Shown here: one piece after another, positions 41,508 through 50,923 of the stretch
Layout: every line of letters starts with the position of its first letter
How positions within the stretch are numbered: the first letter of the stretch is position 1
From: Caulobacteraceae bacterium
GTDB lineage: Bacteria; Pseudomonadota; Alphaproteobacteria; Caulobacterales; Caulobacteraceae
NCBI GenBank assembly: GCA_019746095.1
Contig: JAIESL010000069.1
Location: 1-59,750, forward strand
Direction: 5' to 3'
DNA: 59,750 bases
Program-made: the position numbers and the translations under genes
The notes under the pieces: generated by a model
Told to the model about the DNA's origin: nothing
Databases searched by the model: none
Seen by the model: only the letters and a program-made list of their open reading frames with translations

Positions 41508-43082
41508 ATGCGCCCGTTCGAAACCCTCTCCCGCCGTGGTCTGCTGCTGACCCTCGGTGCCGGCGGTGCCCTGGCCGGTTCGGGCCGGCAGGCGCTCGCC
41601 GATCCGGTGTTCGCCGAATATCCCTTCCAGCTCGGGATCGCGGCCGGCGACCCGACTCCCGACGGCTTTGTGATCTGGACCCGCCTCGCGCCACGGCCGA
41701 TGGAAATCGGCCACGGCATGCCCTCGGCCCCTGTGCCGGTAAAGTGGGAGGTCGCGACCTCGCGCGGCTTCGGCGACACCGTGGTTCGCTCCGGCGAGAC
41801 CGTGGCCCGCCCCGAACTGGCCCATGCGGTCCATGTCGAGGTCGAGGGGCTGGAGCCCGGCCGCGACTATTTCTACCGCTTCAATGCCGGCCGCGAGCGC
41901 ACCCCCAGCGGTCGGGCGAAGACCGCGCCGGCCTCCGGCACCGCAACCGCCCGGGCGCGCTTCGGCGTCCTCGGCTGCCAGGCCTTTGAACAGGGCTTCT
42001 ATACCGCCCACCGCAAGGCGGCGGAGGACAACCTCGACTTCATCTACTGCTACGGCGACTACATCTATGAGGGCCGTGGCAACCGGACCTACACCGGCTC
42101 CGGCGGCACGATGGAAAACCCGCGCCAGCATGTCGGCGGCGAGGCCTACAGCCTCGACGACTATCGTCGGCGCTACGCCCAGTACAAGCTGGATGCCGAC
42201 CTGCAGTCCAGCCATGCCTCGACCGCCTGGTTCTGCACCTGGGACGATCACGAGATCGACAACAACTGGGTCGCGGCCCTCGACCAGGACGGTACCCCGC
42301 CCGAGGTCTTCCTGCTGCGCCAGCAGGCTGCCGCGCAGGCCTGGTACGAAAATATGCCGGTCCGGCGCTCGGCCTTCCCCCGGGGCGCGGTCACCCAGGT
42401 GTACCGGCATGCCGCCTGGGGCGATCTGCTGGACCTGAATTTCCTCGATACGCGCCAGTACCGCTCGGATCAGCCCTGTAACGACGCCTGGGGCACGACC
42501 TGCGCCGGCGTCTCGGCCGCCGACGCCCAGGTGCTCGGCCAGGCACAGGAGGCCTGGCTCTACCAGAACCTCGACCGCAGCCGGGCCCACTGGAAGGTGC
42601 TGGCCCAGCAGATCATGGTCATGGACCTTGATCGCCGGGAGGGGCCGGAGCCCGGCTACAATCTCGACAGCTGGGCCGGCTATGCGATCCCGCGTCAGCG
42701 CCTGCTGGACCGGCTGAGGGAACGCCGGATCGGCAATACCGTCATCCTGACCGGGGACGAGCACCAGAACTATGCGGGCGAGCTGTACCGCGACAGCCGC
42801 AACCCCGAGGGCGCGCCGATCGCCTCGGAGTTCGTCGCCACCTCGATCAGTTCCTCAGGCGACGGCCAGGATCAACGGGCCGACGGGCGGCGCTACCTCG
42901 CCGACAATCCGTTCCTGAAATTCAACAACGCCCAGCGCGGCTATGTCGTCTGCGACGTGACGCCGGAGCGCTGGCAGACCGAGTTCAAGGTTCTGGACAA
43001 GGTGTCGGAACGCGGCGGCACCCTGACGACCCGCGCGAAATTCGCGGTGGCCAGCGGTGACGCCCGGGTGGTGCCGGCCTGA
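41508..43082 (+). CDS. phoD: Alkaline phosphatase/phosphodiesterase PhoD
   Basis: A 524-residue Tat-exported phosphatase that frees phosphate from mono- and diesters outside the membrane. Tat signal TLSRRGLLLTLGAGGALAG, cut near ALA. N-terminal PhoD_N Ig-like domain to ~125 (LGIAAGDPTPDGFVIWTRLA, HVEVEGLEPGRDYFYRFNAG). Catalytic metal sites: YGDYIYEGRG, CTWDDHEIDNNWVAALDQDG, and GNTVILTGDEHQNYAGELYR, plus IASEFVATSISSSGDGQD. Length is typical. It has its own 120-nt upstream region with a palindromic site. Confidence 0.94.
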   Translation: MRPFETLSRRGLLLTLGAGGALAGSGRQALADPVFAEYPFQLGIAAGDPTPDGFVIWTRLAPRPMEIGHGMPSAPVPVKWEVATSRGFGDTVVRSGETVARPELAHAVHVEVEGLEPGRDYFYRFNAGRERTPSGRAKTAPASGTATARARFGVLGCQAFEQGFYTAHRKAAEDNLDFIYCYGDYIYEGRGNRTYTGSGGTMENPRQHVGGEAYSLDDYRRRYAQYKLDADLQSSHASTAWFCTWDDHEIDNNWVAALDQDGTPPEVFLLRQQAAAQAWYENMPVRRSAFPRGAVTQVYRHAAWGDLLDLNFLDTRQYRSDQPCNDAWGTTCAGVSAADAQVLGQAQEAWLYQNLDRSRAHWKVLAQQIMVMDLDRREGPEPGYNLDSWAGYAIPRQRLLDRLRERRIGNTVILTGDEHQNYAGELYRDSRNPEGAPIASEFVATSISSSGDGQDQRADGRRYLADNPFLKFNNAQRGYVVCDVTPERWQTEFKVLDKVSERGGTLTTRAKFAVASGDARVVPA

Positions 43083-43095
43083 CCGCAGTCGCGGT

Positions 43096-43920
43096 TCAGG
43101 CCACCACAGGAATCGCCTGGCTCAGCCGCCCGCCGACCCGGATCGGCTCGACCCGCGTGGCCAGACCGCTCCTGTCATCGGTCTCGACATAGACGCCGCA
43201 GATCGTGGCCGGACCATGCGCCGGAACATAGCGACCGCCGGACAGACGGGTGGTGAAGCGCCGCAGGGGCTCTTCCTTCTCGTTGCCGATCACCGAGTCA
43301 TAGTCGCAGCAGCCGCCGGCGTCGGTCTGGTAGGCCGTGCCGCCGGGCAGGATCTGGCAGTCGGCGGTCGGAACATGGGTGTGGGTGCCGACCACCAGCG
43401 AGGCGCGGCCGTCGCAGAAATGGCCCATGGCCATCTTCTCGGAAGTCGCCTCGCAATGCATGTCGACGATGATGGCGTCCGCGGCCATGCCCATGGGGCA
43501 GGCGGCCAGTTCCTTTTCGACGGCGCTGAACGGGCAGTCCATCGGGTCCATGTGGATGCGGCCCAGCACATTCATGACCAGCACGGTCTTGCCCGACTGG
43601 GTCTCGAACAGATTGGCCCCGGCCCCGGGGGCGTCCATCAGGCGGGGATAGTTGGCCGGACGGATCAGGCGCGGCTCGCGCACGATATAGGTCAGGGCCT
43701 CGCGCTGGTCCCAGCTGTGATTGCCCAGCGTCAGGCAGTCAGCCCCGGCCATGAACAGCTCGCGCGCCGTGTTCTCGGTAATGCCGAACCCGCCCGCCGC
43801 GTTCTCGGCATTGACCACCACGAAGTCGAGTTTCAGGTCGCGCTTCAGGCCCGGGAGGTGATCGCTCAGCCCGTCCCGTCCGGACTTGCCGACGACATCA
43901 CCGAAAAAAGCCAGTCTCAT
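43096..43920 (-). CDS. ymdB: YmdB-family metallophosphoesterase
   Basis: A 274-residue cytoplasmic calcineurin-fold phosphodiesterase (TIGR00282/YmdB, reported to hydrolyse cyclic nucleotides in Bacillus). Motifs: MRLAFFGDVVGKSGRDGL, VVVNAENAAGGFGIT, LTLGNHSWDQREALTYI, IIVDMHCEATSEKMAMGHF, VVGTHTHVPTADCQILPGG and YQTDAGGCCDYDSVIG. Coupled by ATGA to the 5-FTHF cyclo-ligase gene upstream; this cyclo-ligase to ymdB order is common in alphaproteobacteria. Confidence 0.93.
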   Translation of the reverse strand: MRLAFFGDVVGKSGRDGLSDHLPGLKRDLKLDFVVVNAENAAGGFGITENTARELFMAGADCLTLGNHSWDQREALTYIVREPRLIRPANYPRLMDAPGAGANLFETQSGKTVLVMNVLGRIHMDPMDCPFSAVEKELAACPMGMAADAIIVDMHCEATSEKMAMGHFCDGRASLVVGTHTHVPTADCQILPGGTAYQTDAGGCCDYDSVIGNEKEEPLRRFTTRLSGGRYVPAHGPATICGVYVETDDRSGLATRVEPIRVGGRLSQAIPVVA

Positions 43921-44462
43921 GCGAAGGGTCTATAGCCGGTCTCGGTCAGAACGCCATGCAGGCGCATGTCATGGGGCTCGGCGGGCAGCTCATCGACCGC
44001 CTGGCCCGCATAGGCAAAGCCGATCCGGGTAACGTCGGGGCGCGCGGCGAAGGTCCGGTCATAGTAGCCGCCGCCCTGCCCCAGCCGTCCACCCCGGCCG
44101 TCGAAAGCCAGCAGCGGCGTCAGGATCAGGTCCGGATCGACGACCTCGGCCAGCGGAAAGGGCGCCGGAACCCCCGCCTCATCCAGTTCCAGCGGCTCGC
44201 CGGGAGACCATCGCCGGAAGATCATGGGCGCATCGCGCTCGACCACCACCGGCAGGCAGAGTTCGCGACCGGCTCCGATCAGGGCCCGTGACAGGGCCTC
44301 GACGTCCAGTTCCGATCCGATGGCGCGATAGACGGCGACGATCCGTCCGGGCGGCAGGGCGTCTGCCTGTCCGGCGGCGCGATCGGCCGCGCCGGCATCA
44401 AGCCCGGCCAGCCGCTTCCGCGTCGCCCGCATGACCGATCTGAGTTCGCGTTTGTCGATCAT
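43917..44462 (-). CDS. 5-formyltetrahydrofolate cyclo-ligase
   Basis: A 181-residue enzyme converting 5-formyl-THF to 5,10-methenyl-THF with ATP, restoring folate to the one-carbon pool used by purine synthesis. Motifs: MIDKRELRSVMRATRKRLAG, IVAVYRAIGSELDVEALSRA, LCLPVVVERDAPMIFRRW, then LILTPLLAFDGRGGRLGQGG and GYYDRTFA (phosphate loop). Start at 44462; upstream codons belong to the 6S RNA gap. Position next to 6S RNA and zapA repeats the E. coli ssrS-ygfA arrangement. Confidence 0.94.
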   Translation of the reverse strand: MIDKRELRSVMRATRKRLAGLDAGAADRAAGQADALPPGRIVAVYRAIGSELDVEALSRALIGAGRELCLPVVVERDAPMIFRRWSPGEPLELDEAGVPAPFPLAEVVDPDLILTPLLAFDGRGGRLGQGGGYYDRTFAARPDVTRIGFAYAGQAVDELPAEPHDMRLHGVLTETGYRPFA

Positions 44463-44501
44463 GGGAGCGAAAAATGTTGGCGGCGCCACAAGAGCCGTGA
44501 A

Positions 44502-44645
44502 GGGCGTTTAAATCCTCTCGACCTGGGTAGCCAGGTGGGCGCCGTGTGCCCAGGCCCACGGGCCTGATCAGGGACAGCTCCCTTTGAGTGAATTAAGGTC
44601 GCAAGGAAATGTTGCCTTCGACGAGAGCCGCAGCAGGACCCGCCA
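44502..44645 (-). ncRNA. ssrS: 6S RNA
   Basis: The zapA to cyclo-ligase gap on the minus strand looks like alphaproteobacterial 6S RNA, which binds and regulates the housekeeping RNA polymerase. It contains GACCTTAATTCACTCAAAGG and GGGAGCTGTCCC, the conserved strand around the central bubble. The ends can pair: GGCGGG near the 5' end with CGCC, and GGCTCTCG with CGAGAGG near the 3' end. A promoter-like TTGTTC / TATCTT pair with 17-bp spacing places the 5' end near 44645. Ends are estimated to a few nucleotides, and the 3' end is set by the pairing of the closing stem. Confidence 0.78.
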
Positions 44646-44651
44646 GGAACG

Positions 44652-44680
44652 AAGATAGTCCCTAAGCCCGGGCGGAACAA
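44652..44680 (-). promoter_or_regulatory. Candidate sigma-70-type promoter of 6S RNA
   Basis: On the minus strand TTGTTC (44680-44675), a 17-nt spacer, and TATCTT (44657-44652). This would start transcription near 44645, where the terminal stem of the 6S RNA begins. Confidence 0.6.
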
Positions 44681-44690
44681 TGGCCGGGGG

Positions 44691-45002
44691 TCAAAGACCC
44701 TGGGCGATCTTCTCCAGCCGCGCGGCCACGGCGTTCAACGCCTCGGCCACGCCTTCGCTCGAGCCGGCGGCGGCCGCGGCGGGGGCCACAGGATTGCCGA
44801 GACGGACCTCGTGCAGTTCGTCAGCCAGCATCAGGCCGGCCATCAGGAACAGGCGAAGATCACCGACATGGCCGACCTCGCCCGAGACCTGGCGCACATG
44901 ACCGTCAAACTGTTTGGCCAGGATGCGGACGCGCTCCTCCTGGCCGTCGGCACAACCGACGGCATAGGGGCGGCCATTGATCTCGACGGTCACGGTCGCC
45001 AT
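44691..45002 (-). CDS. zapA: Cell division protein ZapA
   Basis: A 103-residue FtsZ-ring associated protein. ATVTVEINGRPYAVGCADGQ at the N-terminus and ERVRILAKQFDGHVRQVSGE are the ZapA head; GDLRLFLMAGLMLADELHEV begins the helical dimer stalk; the tail is an Ala-rich linker then a short helix. Size is normal. ATG at 45002 shares a base with the stop of the upstream DUF4164 gene (TGATG). Confidence 0.93.
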   Translation of the reverse strand: MATVTVEINGRPYAVGCADGQEERVRILAKQFDGHVRQVSGEVGHVGDLRLFLMAGLMLADELHEVRLGNPVAPAAAAAGSSEGVAEALNAVAARLEKIAQGL

Positions 45003-45259
45003 CAGCGCGCCTCCTGTTCCGCCAGGGCGGCCCGGATGGCGTCGGCGGCGTGGGCCAGGGTTTCGGCGGCGTCGCGGCCCGCAGCCTCAAGCTCATGGAT
45101 GCGCGCGCGGTCGGTCTCGGTCGAGGGCTCGGGCGCGAACAGGTCGTCATCCGGCACGCGGCTGGTCCCGGCTGCCCGGCTCTTGAGATCGAGCAGGCGG
45201 CGTTCCAGCAGCGCCAGCGCGCGGTCGACACGGTCCTTGGCGGCCGATGCAGCGTCCAT
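45002..45259 (-). CDS. DUF4164 coiled-coil protein
   Basis: An 85-residue helical protein of the DUF4164 type found immediately before zapA in alphaproteobacteria. It reads MDAASAAKDRVDRALALLER, RLLDLKSRAAGTSRVPDDDL, FAPEPSTETDRARIHELEAA, then GRDAAETLAHAADAIRAAL, with two coiled-coil-like helices split by a Pro-containing loop. A longer upstream frame on this strand is antisense to tkt and its leader. Its role in division is inferred only from the zapA linkage. Confidence 0.85.
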   Translation of the reverse strand: MDAASAAKDRVDRALALLERRLLDLKSRAAGTSRVPDDDLFAPEPSTETDRARIHELEAAGRDAAETLAHAADAIRAALAEQEAR

Positions 45260-45347
45260 TCGGGTCACATCCTCCAGAATCCGTATAGAACCCGCCGACG
45301 CGTCGGGGTAAAGCGGCGCGCCTCCCTTTTTCCGCCTCCCGACGAAA

Positions 45348-47351
45348 GTGCCGCCCGTGGCCGACAGCAAGACCGTATCCGAAAAAGCCACCCCCAGGCA
45401 GATGGCGGACGCCATCCGCGTGCTCTCGATGGACGGGGTGGAGAAGGCCAAAAGCGGCCATCCCGGCATGCCGATGGGCATGGCCGACGTGGCCACGGTG
45501 CTGTTCTCCAAATTCCTGAAGTTCGATGCCAGCCGCCCGGACTGGGCCGACCGCGACCGCTTCATCCTGTCGGCCGGCCACGGTTCCATGCTGATCTACA
45601 GCCTGCTGCACCTGACCGGCTACAAGGCCGCGACCAAGGCCGAGCTGTCGAACTTCCGCCAGTGGGGTTCGAAAACCGCCGGCCACCCCGAGTTCGGCCA
45701 TATGCCGGGCGTCGAGACGACCACCGGCCCACTGGGTCAGGGCCTGGCCAACAGCGTCGGCTTCGCCATGGCCGAGCGCCATCTGGCCGCCAGATACGGC
45801 GCTGACCTGGTCGACCACCGCACCTGGGTGATCGCCGGCGACGGCTGCCTGATGGAGGGTGTGTCGCAGGAGGCGATCGCCCTCGCCGGGCGCTATCGGC
45901 TGAACAAGCTCACCGTGCTCTGGGATGACAATGCCATCACCATCGACGGGGCGGTCTCCCTGTCGGACGCAACGGACCAGAAGGCGCGCTTCAAGGCCGC
46001 CGGCTGGGCGGTCAAGGTCATCGACGGCCACGACATGAAGGCCATCAAGTCGGCCCTGCAGTGGGCGACCCGTCAGGACAAGCCGACCCTGATCGCCTGC
46101 AGGACGAAGATCGGCCGCGGGGCCGCCACCATGGAAGGCAGCCACAAGACCCACGGCGCGGCACTGGGCGCGGCGGAAGTCGCCGCCACCCGCCTCGGCC
46201 TGTCCTGGACCCACGCCCCGTTCGAACTGCCTGAGGCGATCGACAAGGCCTGGAAGAAGGTCGGCCGGCGCGGCGCGAAAGAGCGCAAGGCCTGGGAAGC
46301 CCGGTTGAAGGCCTCGTCCCAGGCCGCCGACTTCACCCGCGCCATGAAGGGCGACCTGCCCGCCGGGGCCTTCGACGCCCTGAATGCGAAGATCGCCGAA
46401 CTGGTCGAGACAAAGCCCGCCCAGGCCACGCGCCAATCCTCGGGTGCCGCGCTGGACGAACTGTTCGCTGCCATCCCCGAATTGGTCGGCGGCTCGGCCG
46501 ACCTGACCGGCTCCAACAACACCTTCGTCAAGGGCACGCCGATCTTCGACGCCCCGACCTATGAGGGCCGTTACGTCAACTGGGGCATCCGCGAGTTCGG
46601 CATGGCCGCGGCCATGAACGGCATGGCCCTGCACGGCGGGATCATCCCCTACGGCGGCACCTTCATGGTGTTCTCGGACTACAGCCGCCCGGCGATCCGC
46701 CTCGGTGCCCTGATGGGCGTGCGCGCCATCCACGTCCTGACCCATGACAGCATCGGCCTGGGCGAGGACGGCCCGACCCACCAGCCGGTCGAACATCTGG
46801 CCGCCCTGCGGGCCATTCCGAACCTGCTGGTCTTCCGCCCCGCCGATACGGTCGAGGCCATGGAGTGCTGGCAGACCGCGCTGGAACACAAGCATGCGCC
46901 CTCGGCCCTGGCCCTGTCGCGCCAGAAGACCCCGGCGGTGCGCACGGTCGCCTCGGACGGCAATCTGTCGGCCAAGGGTGCCTATGAGATCCGCGCCGCC
47001 AAGGGTTCGGCCAGGGTCACCCTGTTCGGCACCGGCACGGAACTGGCGCTCGCGCTGGCCGCCGCCGATGTCCTGGAAGCCGAAGGCGTGCCGACCCGCG
47101 TCGTCTCGGTCCCCTGTTTCGAGCTCTTCTTCCAGCAGCCGAAGAAATACCAGGACAGCGTCATCGGCCGCGGCACCGTCCGCGTCGCCGTCGAGGCCGC
47201 CGTGCAGCAGGGCTGGGAGCGGTTCATCGGCGAGGACGGGGCCTTCGTCGGCATGACCGGCTTCGGTGCCAGCGCCCCCGCCGAGGTCCTGTACGAGAAA
47301 TTCGGGATCACGACGGAGGCTGTGGTCGCGGCCGCGAAGGCGCGGCTCTGA
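45348..47351 (+). CDS. tkt: Transketolase
   Basis: A 667-residue thiamine-diphosphate enzyme linking the pentose phosphate and glycolytic/Calvin-type pools. Motifs: [59 protein letters not shown] and the ThDP motif [20 protein letters not shown]; then [40 protein letters not shown] and [20 protein letters not shown]. The start is GTG at 45348 or at 45357 ([16 protein letters not shown]). Followed by purT three nt after its stop. Confidence 0.95.
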   Translation: MPPVADSKTVSEKATPRQMADAIRVLSMDGVEKAKSGHPGMPMGMADVATVLFSKFLKFDASRPDWADRDRFILSAGHGSMLIYSLLHLTGYKAATKAELSNFRQWGSKTAGHPEFGHMPGVETTTGPLGQGLANSVGFAMAERHLAARYGADLVDHRTWVIAGDGCLMEGVSQEAIALAGRYRLNKLTVLWDDNAITIDGAVSLSDATDQKARFKAAGWAVKVIDGHDMKAIKSALQWATRQDKPTLIACRTKIGRGAATMEGSHKTHGAALGAAEVAATRLGLSWTHAPFELPEAIDKAWKKVGRRGAKERKAWEARLKASSQAADFTRAMKGDLPAGAFDALNAKIAELVETKPAQATRQSSGAALDELFAAIPELVGGSADLTGSNNTFVKGTPIFDAPTYEGRYVNWGIREFGMAAAMNGMALHGGIIPYGGTFMVFSDYSRPAIRLGALMGVRAIHVLTHDSIGLGEDGPTHQPVEHLAALRAIPNLLVFRPADTVEAMECWQTALEHKHAPSALALSRQKTPAVRTVASDGNLSAKGAYEIRAAKGSARVTLFGTGTELALALAAADVLEAEGVPTRVVSVPCFELFFQQPKKYQDSVIGRGTVRVAVEAAVQQGWERFIGEDGAFVGMTGFGASAPAEVLYEKFGITTEAVVAAAKARL

Positions 47352-47353
47352 CC

Positions 47354-48547
47354 ATGCGCCTCGGCACCCCCCTCTCCGACTCCGCCGTCCGCGTCATGCT
47401 TCTCGGCGCAGGCGAGCTCGGCAAGGAAGTCGCCATCGAGCTGCAGCGGCTGGGTGCCGAGGTCATCGCCGTCGACCGCTATCCCAACGCCCCGGCCATG
47501 CAGGTGGCGCACCGCAGCCACGTCATTCCGATGACCGATCCGCAGGTCCTGAACGGGGTGATCATGGCCGAGGCCCCGCACATCATCGTGCCCGAGATCG
47601 AGGCCATCGCCACGGATGTGCTTGCGCAGATCGAGGCCGCCGGTCTGGCGACGGTGATCCCGACCGCGCGGGCGACCCAGCTGACCATGAACCGCGAGGG
47701 CATCCGCCGTCTGGCAGCCGAGGACCTGGGGCTGCCGACCAGTCCCTATGCCTTCGCCACCTCCGCCTCCGAACTGGCCGAGGCCGCCCAGCGGATCGGC
47801 CTGCCGGTCTTCATCAAGCCGGTCATGTCGTCCTCGGGCAAGGGGCAGTCGATGATCGACGCCCTCGAGGACGCCGCCAATGCCTGGGCCTATGCCCAGT
47901 CCGGCGGACGGGTCGAGACGGCGACGGTGATCGTCGAGGGCCGGATCGATTTCGACTTCGAGATCACCCTGCTGACCGTTCGCTCGCTCCGTGACGGTGC
48001 CGTCCGCACCGACTTCTGCGCACCCATCGGCCATCGCCAGGTCAAGGGTGACTATGTCGAGAGCTGGCAGCCCCAGGCGATGACGCCCGCCGCCCTCGCC
48101 TCGGCCCAGGACATCGCCCGCAAGGTCACCGATGCACTGGGCGGCCTCGGCGTGTTCGGGGTCGAGCTGTTCGTGAAGGGCGACCAGGTCTGGTTCTCGG
48201 AGGTGTCGCCGCGTCCGCACGACACCGGCCTGGTGACCCTGGCGACCCAGACGATGAGCGAATTCGCCCTGCACGCCCGGGCCATCCTCGGCCTGCCCGT
48301 CGACGTCAGCCAGCGCGACATCGGCGCCAGCGCGGTCATCTATGGCGGTATGGACGCGGTCGGGGTGGCCTATGAGGGCGTGGCCGAGGCCCTGTCGGTG
48401 CCGACCGCCGACCTGCGCCTGTTCGGCAAGCCCGAAAGCTTCATCACCCGCCGGATGGGCGTGGCCACGGCCCGCGGCCAGACGGTTGAGCAGGCCCGCG
48501 AGCGGGCGCGCGAAGCTGCATCCCGGGTCAGGGTCGTCGCAGGCTAG
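47354..48547 (+). CDS. purT: Formate-dependent phosphoribosylglycinamide formyltransferase
   Basis: A 397-residue ATP-grasp enzyme that formylates GAR with formate and ATP, bypassing folate-dependent PurN. Motifs: [100 protein letters not shown] and [20 protein letters not shown]. Two nucleotides separate it from tkt, so it is likely cotranscribed. Its TAG overlaps the convergent S41 peptidase stop (CTAG). Confidence 0.95.
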   Translation: MRLGTPLSDSAVRVMLLGAGELGKEVAIELQRLGAEVIAVDRYPNAPAMQVAHRSHVIPMTDPQVLNGVIMAEAPHIIVPEIEAIATDVLAQIEAAGLATVIPTARATQLTMNREGIRRLAAEDLGLPTSPYAFATSASELAEAAQRIGLPVFIKPVMSSSGKGQSMIDALEDAANAWAYAQSGGRVETATVIVEGRIDFDFEITLLTVRSLRDGAVRTDFCAPIGHRQVKGDYVESWQPQAMTPAALASAQDIARKVTDALGGLGVFGVELFVKGDQVWFSEVSPRPHDTGLVTLATQTMSEFALHARAILGLPVDVSQRDIGASAVIYGGMDAVGVAYEGVAEALSVPTADLRLFGKPESFITRRMGVATARGQTVEQARERAREAASRVRVVAG

Positions 48548-49827
48548 AGCGCCGGCGCGGCCTGGAGCGCCATCGCAGGCCCGGAACGGGGCCCGGCCAG
48601 GGCGGCCAGGGCCGCATCCAGACCGGGATCCCGACCGGCAAGCCGGTCCTCCGGGGTCAGGGGCGCGGCCACATCGGGCGTCACGCCGCGCTTCTCCAGC
48701 CGAACCCCGCCGACCGTGACGAAATCGGCCCGGCTGAGGCTCAGGCGTCCGCCGTCCGGCAGCCGGGTCTCCTGGGAGATCAGGACCGATCCCGCCGTCG
48801 GGGCCCCGACCACCACCGCGCGTCCCGCCTCCTGCAGGGCGGCGGGGGTCAGTTCGGCGGCGCTGCGGCTGTTGGCGTCCACCAGAACCGCCACCTCATT
48901 CGTCACAGGCTGATCCAGATCGCCGCAACCGCCGGCGGTCCTCATATCCACCCGGCGCCCCGACCGGCCGGTGCGCGCGGCCCAGAGCCGGTCGCGCGGC
49001 AGGAAACAGCTGAGCAGGGCATCCGCCTCGGCCAGCCGCCCGCCGGGATTGCCGCGCAGATCGATGACGACGTCCGTTTCGGGCGGCAGGTTCGCCAGCT
49101 GATCCCCCATCCACCGACCCAGCCCCGCCTCGAAGCCGTCCACGGTCAACACCAGCACACCCGGCCGGGAGCGATCGGCGACGAAGGCCGGCGCGGGCTC
49201 CATCAGGCGCGGGATCAGGGTCAGGGCCCGGGCTGCGCCGTCGGGATCGACCAGCGACAGGGTCACGGGCCGCCCCTCGGCAATATCCTGTTCGGGGGTC
49301 CACAGGGCCCCTTCGCCCGTGATCAGCCGCCAGCCCACAGCCAGACCGGCCTCGGCAGCGGGCGAACCCGGCCGGACCTGCTCGATCAGATAGCTTTCAC
49401 CCGACGGCTCGGGGCGCAGGGTCACGCCGATGGCGGGGCGGCGCTGACGCAGGGTGTCCTGGCGGCGCGCCACGGCCGGCGGAGAGGCCCCCGCATGGTC
49501 GTCGTCCAGCAGGTCGAGCATCTCGCCGAGCGCGCGGTAGAGGGTCCGGTCGTCCGGTGCCGAAAGCGCGACCGGCCGCCAGGTCCGGCGCGCGGCGTTC
49601 CAGTCCACGCCATGAAGATCGGGGTCGTAATACTGGCCCCGCACCTCATACCAGACGCGGTCGAAGACCCGCTGGTTCATCCGGGCCCGCTCGGGACTGG
49701 CCACGGCCGCCGCGACCGGGACGGGCGTCGTTGCCCCGGGATCGGCCGCAAAAACAGGTGCGGCGATGAGCACAGAACTCATCGCCGCCAGGACTGTCAG
49801 CAACCGGAAGGAGCGTCGCAGGATCAT
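48544..49827 (-). CDS. Exported S41-family peptidase with PDZ domain (Lys position changed)
   Basis: A 427-residue secreted protein. Signal peptide [20 protein letters not shown] ... [10 protein letters not shown]-terminal helical part ~45-115, PDZ-like segment ~125-200 ([40 protein letters not shown]), then the S41 core: [40 protein letters not shown] with the candidate nucleophile Ser. [20 protein letters not shown] has Ser where C-terminal processing peptidases have the catalytic Lys (TFGKG). Either another base is used, as in IRBP/tricorn-like S41 relatives, or the enzyme is weak. ATG at 49827 chosen for a clean signal sequence. Downstream of the EF-hand gene by 55 nt, so probably one transcript. 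Confidence 0.85.
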   Translation of the reverse strand: MILRRSFRLLTVLAAMSSVLIAAPVFAADPGATTPVPVAAAVASPERARMNQRVFDRVWYEVRGQYYDPDLHGVDWNAARRTWRPVALSAPDDRTLYRALGEMLDLLDDDHAGASPPAVARRQDTLRQRRPAIGVTLRPEPSGESYLIEQVRPGSPAAEAGLAVGWRLITGEGALWTPEQDIAEGRPVTLSLVDPDGAARALTLIPRLMEPAPAFVADRSRPGVLVLTVDGFEAGLGRWMGDQLANLPPETDVVIDLRGNPGGRLAEADALLSCFLPRDRLWAARTGRSGRRVDMRTAGGCGDLDQPVTNEVAVLVDANSRSAAELTPAALQEAGRAVVVGAPTAGSVLISQETRLPDGGRLSLSRADFVTVGGVRLEKRGVTPDVAAPLTPEDRLAGRDPGLDAALAALAGPRSGPAMALQAAPAL

Positions 49828-49882
49828 GGCGCCATTAGAGGGCACCGGGCCTTTGGTTCAATCCACCCGCGGCCCCTACGGA

Positions 49883-50794
49883 TCAGTCTTCACCGTTCTG
49901 TCGCATTTCGAAACGATGCACGAAGACCTCGGAACCATCGCCGGAGCCGCGCTCGCCGGCCTCGATGAAGCCCGAACCATCGGCATCCATCCGGGCGAAG
50001 GCCTCGCGCAGGGGGGCGCTGAACTCAGCCTCACTGACCTTGCCGTCGTTGTCGGAGTCCAGGTCGTTCTGGCCGCCGGGGCCACCGACGCGCCGGATCT
50101 CGATCCTTTGACCAGGCCCGCCCTCACCCAGGGCTCCGCCGAGTTCGGCCAGACCCTCGGGGCCCGAGAAGACCATCACCCGGGGCTCACCGCCCGGCCC
50201 GTCTGCGCGGCGCAGCTCGATCCGCGGCGGTGCGCCGGCGGAACCGTGACCTCCGCCCGGCCGCTGACCCCGTCGGGCTGACCATTCTGCCCAGGTTTCG
50301 CGGCGACCCTCGGCACCGGCCGGGCCATCGGGCCCCCCGGGTCCGCTGTGGATCACGATCTCACGCCGGCCGTCTGCACCGGGCTCGCCGTCGACGAACA
50401 GTGTCTGGGTAACCACCCGCTCGACCCGGACACCCGGTTCGCCGCCACCGACACGATGGATTTCGATATGCCGCTCGCCCGGGCCGCCGGGACCACCGGA
50501 ACCACCGGGACCATGCATCATCATGATGTCGTGATCCTCGCCCGCCATCTCGACATGACCGGCCGACAGCTCCTCGGTCGACAGGCGACCGTCGCTGTTC
50601 GCATCCATACGGGCGAAATGGTCGTTCATCGGCGCGGCGAACTCGTCGCGCGTGATCTGGCCGTCGCCGTCCTTGTCGAGGCTGCCGGGTCCGTCAGCGC
50701 CCATCAGCATGATCCGGGTACGGACCTCAGGCGGTGCGGGCGGGGCCGGCGGTTCCTGCAGCAGGGCGGCGGAAAGGGCGATCAGGGTCAGCAT
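49883..50794 (-). CDS. Exported EF-hand calcium-binding protein, Gly/Pro-rich centre
   Basis: A 303-residue protein beginning MLTLIALSAALLQEPPAPPA, a short export signal. Two EF-hand loops follow at ~40-51 (DKDGDGQITRDE) and ~64-75 (DANSDGRLSTEE), and two more lie near the C-terminus at ~246-257 (DSDNDGKVSEAE) and ~270-281 (DADGSGFIEAGE). All have Asp at positions 1, 3 and 5 or an accepted substitute, so calcium binding is likely. Between the pairs is a ~165-residue Gly/Pro/Arg/His-rich region with GGSGGPGGPGERHIEIHRVG. Longer upstream frame covers the intergenic region and is rejected. Divergent from the response regulator gene. Confidence 0.85.
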   Translation of the reverse strand: MLTLIALSAALLQEPPAPPAPPEVRTRIMLMGADGPGSLDKDGDGQITRDEFAAPMNDHFARMDANSDGRLSTEELSAGHVEMAGEDHDIMMMHGPGGSGGPGGPGERHIEIHRVGGGEPGVRVERVVTQTLFVDGEPGADGRREIVIHSGPGGPDGPAGAEGRRETWAEWSARRGQRPGGGHGSAGAPPRIELRRADGPGGEPRVMVFSGPEGLAELGGALGEGGPGQRIEIRRVGGPGGQNDLDSDNDGKVSEAEFSAPLREAFARMDADGSGFIEAGERGSGDGSEVFVHRFEMRQNGED

Positions 50795-50852
50795 GAGCGG
50801 TCGGCTCCCGTTGTTGTGCGGACCCTGTTCGACCACGGCCGGCTTGCCGGAG

Positions 50853-50889
50853 TGTTTCAGCCCACGCGCCGATTGTTTCAAAGCTGAAA
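50853..50889. promoter_or_regulatory. TGTTTCA direct repeats and TTTCA/TGAAA inverted repeat, candidate response-regulator site
   Basis: TGTTTCA occurs at 50853-50859 and 50874-50880, 21 bp apart (two helical turns). The second copy also forms TTTCA AAGC TGAAA (50876-50889). This is the 129-nt divergent region between the EF-hand gene and the response regulator gene. OmpR-class regulators bind such spaced direct repeats. Binding is inferred. Confidence 0.45.
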
Positions 50890-50923
50890 TGACGGCGAGA
50901 GTCGGATTCGTCACAATGGGTCC

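Noticed and set aside
44460..44690. Short open frames in the zapA to cyclo-ligase gap
   Set aside because: Region matches 6S RNA better: conserved strand, end pairing and promoter; no ribosome site.
45147..46895. 582-codon minus-strand frame over tkt
   Set aside because: Shadow of the transketolase gene; no domain visible.
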